From: Verrucomicrobiota bacterium
GTDB lineage: Bacteria; Verrucomicrobiota; Kiritimatiellia; RFP12; UBA1067
Reading direction: 5' to 3'
DNA length: 64,000 nt
NCBI GenBank assembly: GCA_023269675.1
Contig: JAHFSX010000029.1
Location: 1 to 64,000, forward strand
In this document: positions 8,789 to 16,418 of the stretch, piece after piece
Numbering within the stretch: the first letter of the stretch is position 1
Layout: the number at the start of each line of letters is the position of its first letter
Translations under genes and position numbers: made by a program
The notes under the pieces: generated by a model
Databases searched by the model: none
Told to the model about the DNA's origin: nothing
Seen by the model: the letters and a program-made list of their open reading frames with translations, nothing else

Positions 8789-10084
8789 ATGAAAACAAAC
8801 ATCCTCTCCGTCTTATCCATCCTCTCCCTCAGCGCGCTCGCGCAGACCCCCGCGCCCGAGGCCCGCTTCGCCGCCATGACCCCCGCCGAGGTCCGCGCCT
8901 TCGAGATCGAGACCATGGAGCGGATCGCCGACCTCGCGCTCATTCCGCCCAAGCTCAACACCCATCCCCTGCCGCAGTACGATTACGACCAGCTCGACTA
9001 CGGCATGACCATCGGCATCGCGCGCACGCCCGCGGGGCGCCTGTGGGCCGCCTGGGTCGCGGGCGAAGACGGGCCCAAGGCCTTCTTCGTGCTCGCCACC
9101 AGCGACGACGACGGCGAGACCTGGTCCAAGCCCCGCCTCGTGATCGACCCGCACTCCAAGAACCTGCCGATGGACCGCAGCGTGCTGGTCGGCAACCTCT
9201 GGACCGATCCGAACGGCAAGCTCTGGCTCTTCTTCAACCAGTCGATGATGCAGTTCGATGGGCGTTCCGGCGTCTGGTCCGCGACCTGCGAGAACCCCGA
9301 CGCGGAAGCGCCCGTGTGGTCGGCGCCCCGCCGCATCTGGCACGGTTTCACCCTCAACAAGCCCACGGTCCTCTCGACCGGCGAGTGGCTCCTGCCCGTC
9401 TCGCTCAACCGCAGCGGCGGGATCGGCCCCTTCCGCGGCGCGTTCAAGGAGCTCGACCCGCTGCGCGGCGCCAACGTCTTCTGCTCGACCGACCAGGGCG
9501 CGACCTGGCTGCGCCAAGGCTGCGTCGCCTACCCCAGCCCCTGCTGGGACGAGCACATGACCGTCGAGCGCAAGGACGGCACGCTCTGGATGCTCGCGCG
9601 CACCGGCAAAGGCATCATGCAGAGCACATCGTCCGACCGCGGCAAGACGTGGGCCGAACCCTCGGCGCCGGCCGGCATCAGCCAGCCCGTGGCGCGCTTC
9701 CACGTGCGCAAGCTGGCCTCGGGACGCATCCTGCTGGTGAAACACGGCGACACCGTGGACGCGCACGAAGGCAAGCGCAACAAGCTGAAGGCCTTCCTCT
9801 CCGAAGATGACGGCCTGACCTGGAAAGGCGGCCTCATGCTGGACGAGCGCAACGGGGTCTCCTACCCCGACGGCTTCCAGGCGCCCGACGGCACCCTCTA
9901 CGTCTCCTACGACCACAACCGCAGCAGCGCCGGCGAAATCCTGCTGGCACGCTTCACCGAGGAGGACATCCTCGCCGGAAAACTCACCGGACCCAAATCG
10001 AAGCTCCAGATGCTCATCAGCAAACCCCTCAAGAACCGCAAGCCGGCCGTGCCCCAGCCCCCGGCCCCAACTCCTAACTCCTAA
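8789..10084 (+). CDS. Exported BNR/Asp-box sialidase-like protein
   Basis: 431 residues with a signal peptide (cleavage near ALA-Q, residue 19). Four Asp-box motifs (S-x-D-x-G-x-T-W) are visible: SDDDGETW at about residues 105-112, then STDQGATW, SSDRGKTW and SEDDGLTW. These mark a six-bladed sialidase-type propeller. Such proteins cleave terminal sialic acids or related sugars, but many family members act on other glycans or do not hydrolyse at all, so exo-sialidase activity is not proven. The gene follows the two propeller proteins on the same strand. Its last codons and TAA stop are formed by a heptanucleotide repeat, so the C-terminus (about PTPNS) is probably not functionally constrained. 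Confidence 0.8.
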   Translation: MKTNILSVLSILSLSALAQTPAPEARFAAMTPAEVRAFEIETMERIADLALIPPKLNTHPLPQYDYDQLDYGMTIGIARTPAGRLWAAWVAGEDGPKAFFVLATSDDDGETWSKPRLVIDPHSKNLPMDRSVLVGNLWTDPNGKLWLFFNQSMMQFDGRSGVWSATCENPDAEAPVWSAPRRIWHGFTLNKPTVLSTGEWLLPVSLNRSGGIGPFRGAFKELDPLRGANVFCSTDQGATWLRQGCVAYPSPCWDEHMTVERKDGTLWMLARTGKGIMQSTSSDRGKTWAEPSAPAGISQPVARFHVRKLASGRILLVKHGDTVDAHEGKRNKLKAFLSEDDGLTWKGGLMLDERNGVSYPDGFQAPDGTLYVSYDHNRSSAGEILLARFTEEDILAGKLTGPKSKLQMLISKPLKNRKPAVPQPPAPTPNS

Positions 10085-10121
10085 CTCCTAACTCCTAACT
10101 CCTAACTCCTAACTCCTAACT
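10069..10121 (+). repeat. Heptanucleotide tandem repeat (AACTCCT)n
   Basis: Seven exact copies of AACTCCT run from 10069 to 10117, followed by a partial AACT. The array spans the stop of the sialidase-like gene (TAA at 10082-10084) and ends 11 bases before the next start. The unit is not a multiple of three, so copy-number change would alter the gap rather than most of the protein. Confidence 0.95.
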
Positions 10122-10131
10122 TTTTAATCTT

Positions 10132-11103
10132 ATGCGTTTCATCACCCTCTTCGTCAATCTCTACCCCGTGTGGATCATCCTCTCCTCCGCGCTCGGCATC
10201 CTTTATCCGCCCGCGTTCCTCTGGTTCTCGGGACGATGGGTCGAGAGCGCCATCGCGCTGGTGATGCTCGGCATGGGCTTCACGCTGACGATCGAGGATT
10301 TCAAGCGGCTCCTCAAGATCCCGGGATCCTTCGCGCTCGGCTTCGCCTGCCAGTACACCGTGATGCCGCTGCTCGGCTGGGGCATCGGGCGCGTGCTGCA
10401 CCTGGAACCTGGTTTTGCGGCCGGCCTGATCCTCGTCGCGGCCTGTCCCGGCGGCGTGGCCTCGAACCTGATCTCCTATCTGGCGCGCGCCAATGTCGCG
10501 CTCTCGGTGGTGCTCACCATGGCCTCCACGCTCACGGCCTTCGTCATGACGCCGCTCTGGTGTAAGACGCTGGCAGGCGCCTACGTCGAGGTCGACGCCC
10601 TCGGCATCTGCCTCTCGACGCTGCGCGCCGTGGTCGCCCCCGTGCTCATCGGCGTCTTCTGCAACTGGCGGTTCCCGCGCGAGGTCGCCAAGGCCTCCGT
10701 CTACGGGCCGCTGGTCTCCGTGCTCGCCATCATCATGATCGCCGGCAGCATCGTCGCGCCCAACGCCAGCAAGGTCATCGCCAACGCCGGACGCCTGACG
10801 CTCGCGCTGACGCTGCTGCACGGGCTCGGCTTCGTGATCGGCTACTGGATCACACGCCTGCTGCGTTTCCATGACGACATCGCCCGCACGGTCGCCATCG
10901 AGGTCGGCATGCAGAACGGCGGCATGGCCGCCATGCTCGCCAAGAACCACTTCGCCGCCAACCCGCTGGTCGGCGTGCCCGCCGTCTTCTGCAGCGTCGT
11001 GCAGACCCTGCTCGGCAGCCTCCTGGCCGCCTACTGGCGCTTCCGTCCTTTGCACCCGTCGGACGCGTCTGACGCGTCCGTCACGTCCGGCTCTCACTCA
11101 TGA
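10132..11103 (+). CDS. BASS-family (bile acid:sodium symporter-like) transporter
   Basis: 323 residues and highly hydrophobic, with about nine or ten membrane segments. Signature stretches are LVMLGMGFTLT near residue 42, the VAACPGGVASNLISYLARAN block near residues 103-123, and VGMQNGGMAAMLAKNHF near residue 260. These match the SBF/BASS fold, which couples sodium to uptake of organic anions such as bile acids, pyruvate or other carboxylates. The substrate cannot be read from sequence. The stop overlaps the start of the next gene (ATGA), suggesting coupled expression with the kinase-like protein and possibly the aldolase. Confidence 0.85.
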   Translation: MRFITLFVNLYPVWIILSSALGILYPPAFLWFSGRWVESAIALVMLGMGFTLTIEDFKRLLKIPGSFALGFACQYTVMPLLGWGIGRVLHLEPGFAAGLILVAACPGGVASNLISYLARANVALSVVLTMASTLTAFVMTPLWCKTLAGAYVEVDALGICLSTLRAVVAPVLIGVFCNWRFPREVAKASVYGPLVSVLAIIMIAGSIVAPNASKVIANAGRLTLALTLLHGLGFVIGYWITRLLRFHDDIARTVAIEVGMQNGGMAAMLAKNHFAANPLVGVPAVFCSVVQTLLGSLLAAYWRFRPLHPSDASDASVTSGSHS

Positions 11104-12212
11104 CCACACCTACCCATACCTCCTACGACCGCACCGGCATCTACTACTGGAAGTGCGACCGCGCGGCCGCCTTCCACGGCACGGAAGCGGTGCGCCCCGA
11201 CCATCCGCTGCTCGAGCCGCAACTGCTGGGCGCGCTGCAGGCGCGCTTTCCCGGCACGCCTCTCACGCTGCGCCCCGCCGACGGCCAAGGCAACCACCGC
11301 ACCTTCCGCCTCGCGCTGGGCGACCGCGAGGCGTTCGTGCGCACCGAGGACGGGCCGGAGCGCGACAACTACTTCGACGTCGAAACGCTGGTCATCGCCG
11401 AGCTGCACGCGCGCGGCCTCCCCGCGCCGCGCGTGCTCGCCTGTGACTGCGACCGCACCGACACCCCTTTCGCGTGGCAGGTGCTGGAGTACATTCCCTA
11501 TCCGGACCTCAATCAGCACGCCAAACAGGGCACGCTCGCGCTGGAGCCGATCGCCGAAACCATCGGCGAGTCCGTCGCGCGCTGGCAGGACCTCCAGCCG
11601 CCCGGGTTCGGCCCCTTCAGCGCCCGGAAGGCCCACGCCTCCGGCTCACTGAGCGGCCTGCATGCGTCCTACCGGTCGTATTACCTGTTGAATCTGCAGA
11701 AGCACCTCGACTTCCTCGTCGCCCACACTTTTTTCACGGAGGCCCAGGCCGCCGCCATCCTGGAAACCATCTCCCGCCATCAGGATTTGCTTGGCATCGG
11801 ACAAGGCTGTCTGGTACACAAGGATCTTGCGCTCTGGAACATCCTCGGGCCGCCGCAGGGCATCGCCGCCTTCATCGACTGGGACGACGCCATCTCCGGC
11901 GACCCCATGGACGACCTCTCGCTGCTGGGTTGCTTCTACGGCGCGCCGGTGATCGGGCGCGCGCTGGCCGGGTATGCGCGCGCGCGGCCGCTGCCGGACA
12001 ACCACGTGCCGCGCTTCTGGCTGCACCTGTTGCGCAACATGCTGGTCAAGGCCGTGATCCGCGTCGGCGCGGGGTACTTCAAGCGCAGCGACAGCTTCTT
12101 CCTGATCGGCTCCGGCAGCACCGGCGCGGATCTGGAGACCGTGACCCGCGCCCGCATCGACACCGCGGCGCGCGGCCTGAACGAAAATCTGGACCTTTCC
12201 GTCCTCTCATAG
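11100..12212 (+). CDS. Aminoglycoside phosphotransferase-fold kinase
   Basis: 370 residues, cytoplasmic. The APH catalytic loop is complete: LVHKDLALWN with H240, D242 and N247, followed by the metal-binding IDWDD at D260/D262 and the family's GDPMDDLS stretch. The fold phosphorylates small hydroxyl compounds; relatives act on sugars, choline, amino alcohols or aminoglycosides. Coupling to a transporter (four-base overlap) and closeness to an HpaI-type aldolase favour a catabolic metabolite kinase over antibiotic resistance, but this is inference. The substrate is unknown. Confidence 0.8.
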   Translation: MTTPTHTSYDRTGIYYWKCDRAAAFHGTEAVRPDHPLLEPQLLGALQARFPGTPLTLRPADGQGNHRTFRLALGDREAFVRTEDGPERDNYFDVETLVIAELHARGLPAPRVLACDCDRTDTPFAWQVLEYIPYPDLNQHAKQGTLALEPIAETIGESVARWQDLQPPGFGPFSARKAHASGSLSGLHASYRSYYLLNLQKHLDFLVAHTFFTEAQAAAILETISRHQDLLGIGQGCLVHKDLALWNILGPPQGIAAFIDWDDAISGDPMDDLSLLGCFYGAPVIGRALAGYARARPLPDNHVPRFWLHLLRNMLVKAVIRVGAGYFKRSDSFFLIGSGSTGADLETVTRARIDTAARGLNENLDLSVLS

Positions 12213-12222
12213 TCGAATGAAC

Positions 12223-12260
12223 CGAAGGAATCGACTCAATCGATTGATTCGAATCCTTCG
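12223..12260 (+). terminator. Inverted repeat between kinase and aldolase genes
   Basis: Arms CGAAGGAATCGA (12223-12234) and TCGAATCCTTCG (12249-12260) pair over 12 bases with one mismatch, and the loop holds a further ATCGAT. A short T-containing stretch follows. It could be a weak terminator or a processing site inside the cluster. Confidence 0.4.
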
Positions 12261-12288
12261 ATTCTTTCGATAAAACAAGAAGGCCCCC

Positions 12289-13044
12289 ATGAGCATCTCC
12301 ACCATCGCCCGCCTCCGCGAATCCCGCTTCCACCTCGGCACCTGGCTCTCCATCGGCTCGCCGGTCATCGCCGAGCTGGCGGGCCTGTGCGGCTTCGACT
12401 GGCTGCTTTTCGATCTCGAGCACGGCTGCGGCGGCGAGGCCGCGCTATTCCAGAACCTCCAGGCCCTGCGCGGCAGCCGGTCCGCCGCGATCGTGCGCGT
12501 GGGCGCGCCGCACCCGGACCTGATCCAGCGCGTGCTCGACTGGGGCGCGGACGGCGTGATGGTGCCGCATGTGGACACGGTCGAGATCGCCCGGGCCTGC
12601 GTGCGCGCGGCGCGTTTCCCGCCGCACGGCACGCGCGGCTACTCGCGCTCGGTGCGCGCCTGCGGATACGGGATGGAGGTGCCTGACGCGGAGGTGCCGC
12701 CGCTCGTCCTCGCCCAGATCGAGAGCGCCGAGGCGGTCGCCAACGTCGACGCGATCGCGGCCGTGGACGGCATCGACGTGCTGTTCGTGGGTCCGGCGGA
12801 CCTCGCCTTCGACCTCAAGGCCTCCGGCTCCAGCCTGACCTATGACGCCTGCCTGGATGCCGTCGTCGCGGCGGCCCGCGCGAGCGGCCGGCAGGCGGGG
12901 ATTCTCAACCGCAACGAGAGCGATGTGCCGGGGCTCACCGCGCGGGGGTTCACCTTCCAGGCCGTCGACTCCGATATCGCCATCGTGCGCCAGCGCTACC
13001 GCGATCTAATCGCGCGGCTCGGTCCGGCCGCTCCCGCCGTCTGA
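12289..13044 (+). CDS. HpaI/HpcH-type class II aldolase
   Basis: 251 residues, cytoplasmic. The pattern of the 2-keto-3-deoxy-glucarate / 4-hydroxy-2-oxo-acid aldolase family is complete: LFDLEHG with catalytic H45, substrate-binding R70, metal ligands E145 (QIESAEAV) and D171 (VGPADLA). These positions fall almost exactly where HpaI has them. It would cleave a 2-keto-3-deoxy sugar acid or similar to pyruvate and an aldehyde using a divalent metal. An AAGAAGG ribosome site lies five bases before the ATG. The 3' end overlaps the convergent Sel1 gene by 39 bases. The exact substrate is not determined. Confidence 0.88.
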   Translation: MSISTIARLRESRFHLGTWLSIGSPVIAELAGLCGFDWLLFDLEHGCGGEAALFQNLQALRGSRSAAIVRVGAPHPDLIQRVLDWGADGVMVPHVDTVEIARACVRAARFPPHGTRGYSRSVRACGYGMEVPDAEVPPLVLAQIESAEAVANVDAIAAVDGIDVLFVGPADLAFDLKASGSSLTYDACLDAVVAAARASGRQAGILNRNESDVPGLTARGFTFQAVDSDIAIVRQRYRDLIARLGPAAPAV

Positions 13045-14538
13045 ACCGCCCCCCCCGGACTGCTTCCGCACATCCTCGACCCACGCCGTGTAACCGTTCC
13101 GGAAGAGCCACTCGGCCGCCGCGACATGTCCGTGCAGCGCGGCCTGCTTGCAGAGCTCCACCGCCCGGCTGTGGCTCAGGTTCACGCCTTTGCCGTACTC
13201 GTGCAGCATCGCCAGATTGTAGGCCGCATCCGGGCTGCCCTGCTGCGCGGCCTTGATGAACCACTCGGCCGCGCGGTCATGGTCCTGCGGCACGCCTTCG
13301 CCACGCAGGTAGAGCATCCCCAGATTGTTCTGCGCGACAGATAAGCCCGTCAGCGCCGCGCGCCGGTAATGCGCCTCGGCCTGCGCATAATCTTTCTCGA
13401 CCGCTTTTCCCCGGTAATAGAAGGTGCCGAGCGCGTTGAGCGCCCGCGGATTGTCCTGCGCCGCGGCCTTCTGATACCAGCGGCACGCCCGCTCGTCGTC
13501 CTGGGGGACGCCGCGGCCCTGCTCGTACATCTGGCCGATGAAGAACTGCGCCATGGCGTGTTTCTGTTCCGCCGCTTTCGCGAACCAGGCCAGCGCCTTG
13601 CGGTCGTCTTGCTTGAGGCCCAGACCGTCGCGGTAGAAGATGCCGATATTCACCTGCGCCTCGACGTACTCCTGCCCTGCCGCACGCCAATACCACACCG
13701 CCGCCTCGCGGTAGTCCTGCGGCACGCCCAGTCCCCGGGCGCGGGCGAAGCCGTAATTGAACTGCCCGCAGGCGTTGCCGGTCTCGGCCGCCTTGCGGTA
13801 CCAGAGGGCCGCCTGCTCCGGGCTCCTCGCGACGCCCCGGCCCTCCTGATAGAGCCACCCCAGATTGTTCATCGCGTTGGAGTGACCCTTTTCCGCCGCC
13901 CGCCGGTACAGCTGGAACGCCATCTCGTCGTCCTTCGGCACGCCCTGCCCCTGGGCATAGAGCGTTCCGAGATTGTACTCGCCGTTCATGTCGGCCTGCA
14001 GCGCGGCCTGGCGGAAGTACTCGCTGGCCTTGTCGGCGTCCTGCGCCACCCCTTGCCCCAGGTAATACATCATCCCCAGGCTGTTCTGCGCCAGCGCCTG
14101 GCCATGCTCCGCGGCACGCTCGAACCAGCGGCGCGCGTCCTCGGGCTTGTGCAGATTAAGGGCGCAGTCCATCCCGACCAGATACTGCGCCAGCGCGTTG
14201 CCTTCCTCAGCGTGCGTCAGCATCAGAGGGCGACCCTCGGACAGATACCGCAGCCGCGTCTTCTCGGGCAAGGCGCACAGCGGCTCCTGCCCGGAATACA
14301 CGGCCAGCAGAAAACAGAAGAAGGCCTGCCCCGCGTCGGCCAGCGTTTTGACCTTCGCGACCGCCACCATGAACTCGTCTACGCTGCCGGCCGTGCGCGC
14401 ATTGACGAACAACTCGACGGCCGCCTTCACATCCCCGACCGCCGCCGCGGCCTCCTCGCCTGCGCCCGCCCGTTGCGCCGCTGACACGCACAGCGCGCAC
14501 GCCGCCACCCGCAACCACACTCTTTTGCTCATCCTCAT
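13006..14538 (-). CDS. Exported Sel1-repeat (TPR-like) protein
   Basis: 510 residues. I chose the ATG at 14538 because it overlaps the methyltransferase stop (ATGA) and begins a good signal peptide (MRMSKRVWLRVAACALCVSA). From about residue 120 there are ten clear Sel1 units of about 36 residues, each of the form LG.LY..G.GV..D...A..WY.KAA, and a degenerate last one. Sel1 arrays are alpha-helical solenoids for protein-protein contact, often in the envelope. The C-terminus is a Gly/Ser-rich tail. Partners are unknown. The 3' end overlaps the convergent aldolase gene by 39 bases. Confidence 0.88.
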   Translation of the reverse strand: MRMSKRVWLRVAACALCVSAAQRAGAGEEAAAAVGDVKAAVELFVNARTAGSVDEFMVAVAKVKTLADAGQAFFCFLLAVYSGQEPLCALPEKTRLRYLSEGRPLMLTHAEEGNALAQYLVGMDCALNLHKPEDARRWFERAAEHGQALAQNSLGMMYYLGQGVAQDADKASEYFRQAALQADMNGEYNLGTLYAQGQGVPKDDEMAFQLYRRAAEKGHSNAMNNLGWLYQEGRGVARSPEQAALWYRKAAETGNACGQFNYGFARARGLGVPQDYREAAVWYWRAAGQEYVEAQVNIGIFYRDGLGLKQDDRKALAWFAKAAEQKHAMAQFFIGQMYEQGRGVPQDDERACRWYQKAAAQDNPRALNALGTFYYRGKAVEKDYAQAEAHYRRAALTGLSVAQNNLGMLYLRGEGVPQDHDRAAEWFIKAAQQGSPDAAYNLAMLHEYGKGVNLSHSRAVELCKQAALHGHVAAAEWLFRNGYTAWVEDVRKQSGGGGSDGGSGRTEPRD

Positions 14539-15362
14539 TTGAACCGCGCCAGAGAGACGTGCCGGCCTTCGCGGCGCGGGTCGGAAAGCATCGCGTCCGA
14601 CACCGGCGTGCTGCTCGCCAGCACCCGCGAATGTTTCTCGCGCCACCCTTTACGACGGCCATACACCGTCATCTGATAGCCCTTGGTCAACACCAGCGGC
14701 ATATCCAGCACCAGCGCCACCCCGTACAGAAACCGCAGCCAGACGTTGGCCGTGCCGTTCACGTGAGAGGCGCGCCGACGGTCAACCCACTGGCGCACCA
14801 ACTGCACCCAGAACCGGCAGGTGAAGCGGAAACCCAGCACGTCAAACCCGTCCTTCAACAATTGGAAAATCTCGGCCTCGTTATAATAGCCGCCCGCCCC
14901 GGACACCACGCGCTGCTGGTTCAACGCGCACGCCAGACCGAAGCGCTTGCGGAACTCCACCGTGAGGATGAAGTGCCCGCCCGTCTTCAACACCCGGTGG
15001 CACTCTTTGACCATGGGCCCCGCCTCCGCGCTCCCCGGCAACACGCCGTGCGCCATCACCACCGCGTCGAACTGCTTATCCTCGAACGGCAATTCACCAT
15101 CCTCGCCCGAACACAGAACCGTATCATTCCCGAGCGCCACAGCCACCAAGTCCCGACGCTGCGGCGTCGGCTCCACGCTCATCCAGTAGCCGCCCGTATG
15201 CCTCAGGATCTGGCTCACTCCCGCGTTCGTAAAACCGATGTCCAGCCCCACCTTGACGCTCCGCGCCTGCGCATGCAGAAAATGCAGCACCGAGCTGAGC
15301 TCGCGCCGCAAGGGCAAAGAGTAAACGTTCGTGCCCAGCAGATTATCCGGTTTGTCTCGCAT
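14535..15362 (-). CDS. SAM-dependent methyltransferase (class I)
   Basis: 275 residues from the ATG at 15362; an in-frame TTG at 15374 is less likely. Motif I appears as LDIGFTNAG (residues 40-48), followed by FDAVVMAHGVLP and a post-III CHRVLKTGGHFILTVEF stretch, the usual order of Methyltransf_11-type enzymes. Motif I is atypical: GFTNAG rather than GxGxG. The C-terminal third has hydrophobic, basic stretches that may sit at a membrane. It is translationally coupled to the downstream Sel1 protein. The substrate is unknown. Confidence 0.75.
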   Translation of the reverse strand: MRDKPDNLLGTNVYSLPLRRELSSVLHFLHAQARSVKVGLDIGFTNAGVSQILRHTGGYWMSVEPTPQRRDLVAVALGNDTVLCSGEDGELPFEDKQFDAVVMAHGVLPGSAEAGPMVKECHRVLKTGGHFILTVEFRKRFGLACALNQQRVVSGAGGYYNEAEIFQLLKDGFDVLGFRFTCRFWVQLVRQWVDRRRASHVNGTANVWLRFLYGVALVLDMPLVLTKGYQMTVYGRRKGWREKHSRVLASSTPVSDAMLSDPRREGRHVSLARFK

Positions 15363-15520
15363 AGCAGTTTTCAAGAGTCCGCTTAGCTTACCACGATCGC
15401 GACGCCACCGTCAACAAATCCAAACACCCGCTAAACTGACGTTTTTCGATTGCGCAGCTGCCCCGTTATTTGGTAATTTCTACCCACACACAACCCGAAA
15501 TTACATATAAACACCACACA

Positions 15521-15557
15521 GTTTCCTGCCAGGGCAACCTGGCAGGAAACTTCTTTT
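15521..15557 (+). terminator. Perfect 13-bp hairpin with GCAA loop and T-rich tail
   Basis: Arms at 15521-15533 and 15538-15550 pair perfectly around a GCAA tetraloop and are followed by TTCTTTT. The polarity suits transcripts on the + strand, although the neighbouring genes lie on the - strand. It could end an unseen + strand RNA or insulate the methyltransferase gene. Confidence 0.6.
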
Positions 15558-15576
15558 ATGCCTGCCGTCACCGGCA

Positions 15577-15617
15577 CAAAAAGGCGTGGGGCACTTGCGC
15601 ACCCCACGCTTTTCTTT
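15577..15617 (-). terminator. Bidirectional terminator of the small cysteine-rich gene
   Basis: The stem GCGTGGGG (15584-15591) pairs with CCCCACGC (15602-15609). It is flanked by AAAA on one side and TTTTCTTTT on the other, so both strands show a hairpin plus T run. It lies about 30 bases beyond the stop of the small cysteine-rich gene. Confidence 0.75.
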
Positions 15618-15645
15618 TCCTGGTCTCGCGACGCGCGCGTCTGGA

Positions 15646-15909
15646 CTACCGGCCGATCCGGCGCACAGACTTGGCCTTCGCGGCGGCCTTGGCGGCGGCC
15701 TTGGCGGCGGCGGCGGCTTTGGCCTTGGCGGCCTTAGCGGCGGCCGGCGTGCACGTGCTGCCGCCCGACGGACAGATCGCCGTCGCACAACCTGTGGCGG
15801 TCATGCAACTGGCCGTAGCGCAAGCGCTCCCCGAGTCTGAACACTTAGCCTGCGCGGTCGGAACCAGAATCCCGGCGGCGAAAGCCAACATGATGACTGC
15901 TTTCTGCAT
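15646..15909 (-). CDS. Small exported cysteine-rich protein with Ala/Lys tail
   Basis: 87 residues from the ATG at 15909, which has an AAAGGG ribosome site seven to eight bases upstream. A clear signal peptide (MQKAVIMLAFAAGILVPTAQA) is followed by a stretch of about 33 residues holding six cysteines spaced 4-8 apart. The last part is an Ala/Lys-only tail (repeats of AAAKAAAK) ending SVRRIGR, like histone-H1-type tails. I do not recognise a family. The cysteines could bind metal or form disulfides, and the basic tail could bind polyanions. It lies 159 bases downstream of another small cysteine-rich frame and ends at a strong terminator. Confidence 0.65.
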   Translation of the reverse strand: MQKAVIMLAFAAGILVPTAQAKCSDSGSACATASCMTATGCATAICPSGGSTCTPAAAKAAKAKAAAAAKAAAKAAAKAKSVRRIGR

Positions 15910-16068
15910 ATGATGCCCTTTCTCTACCACTTCAGTCCAACTTGGACAAAGTGATTCGGTAGACAATGTACCTGAGACTCTCGCTTTCGTCAAGTCCGTT
16001 CAAAAAATCGAAAGGCGCAGAGCGCCCGTGCACTCCACGCCCGTTCTCTGTCCGAAAACGCACACCTC

Positions 16069-16224
16069 TTACTTGGCGCAGCAGCCCTTCTTGGAGTCCG
16101 CCATACAACCGCACGCCTCGCATGTGCAGGCCGCCTTCTTCTCGCCCTGCGCGGGACACTACGCCACCGCCGTCGAGACCATCATCGCCGCTGCGAGCGC
16201 CATCACACTCAGAAACTTCCGCAT
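16069..16224 (-). pseudogene. Small cysteine-rich exported protein with in-frame TAG after the signal peptide
   Basis: The - strand frame from ATG 16224 encodes a textbook signal peptide, MRKFLSVMALAAAMMVSTAVA. A TAG at 16161-16159 falls exactly at the expected cleavage point. The same frame then continues for 29 codons to TAA at 16071-16069, with seven cysteines: CPAQGEKK, a CTCEACGC block and a GCCAK end. This resembles a metallothionein-like metal-binding peptide. One base change (for example CAG, AAG or GAG to TAG) would restore a 50-residue exported protein. It may be a recent pseudogene, a consensus error or a recoded amber codon. Confidence 0.55.
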
Positions 16225-16313
16225 GTTACGTGTTCCGTTCGCGAATGTCACCGAGGCCCGAAATCTGAACCCCTATGGTTCTGTAACGTAATGCCCTTCC
16301 GCAGGAGCATCGT

Positions 16314-16351
16314 CAAGCCCGGCGCGGCGAATCCGGTCACGACCGGGCTTG
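16314..16351. repeat. Nine-base inverted repeat between giant gene and cysteine-rich frame
   Basis: CAAGCCCGG (16314-16322) and CCGGGCTTG (16343-16351) pair perfectly across a 20-base loop, about 70 bases beyond the stop of the second giant gene. There is no T tract, so it is either a weak terminator or part of the promoter region of the small gene. Confidence 0.4.
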
Positions 16352-16418
16352 CTCCCCGGCGGTTCGTCCCGCACACGTACGGTCCGGGCTGTTCAGCTGC
16401 CAGAGCGGATCATCGGAC

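Noticed and set aside
10069..10121. Possible CRISPR array
   Set aside because: The unit is only seven bases with no spacers; it is a simple tandem repeat.
11100..12212. Antibiotic-resistance aminoglycoside kinase
   Set aside because: The kinase fold is clear, but its coupling to a transporter and closeness to a sugar-acid aldolase point to metabolism; there is no mobile-element context.
15690..15740. GC-rich trinucleotide repeat as a separate element
   Set aside because: It is simply the coding sequence for the Ala/Lys tail of the small cysteine-rich protein.
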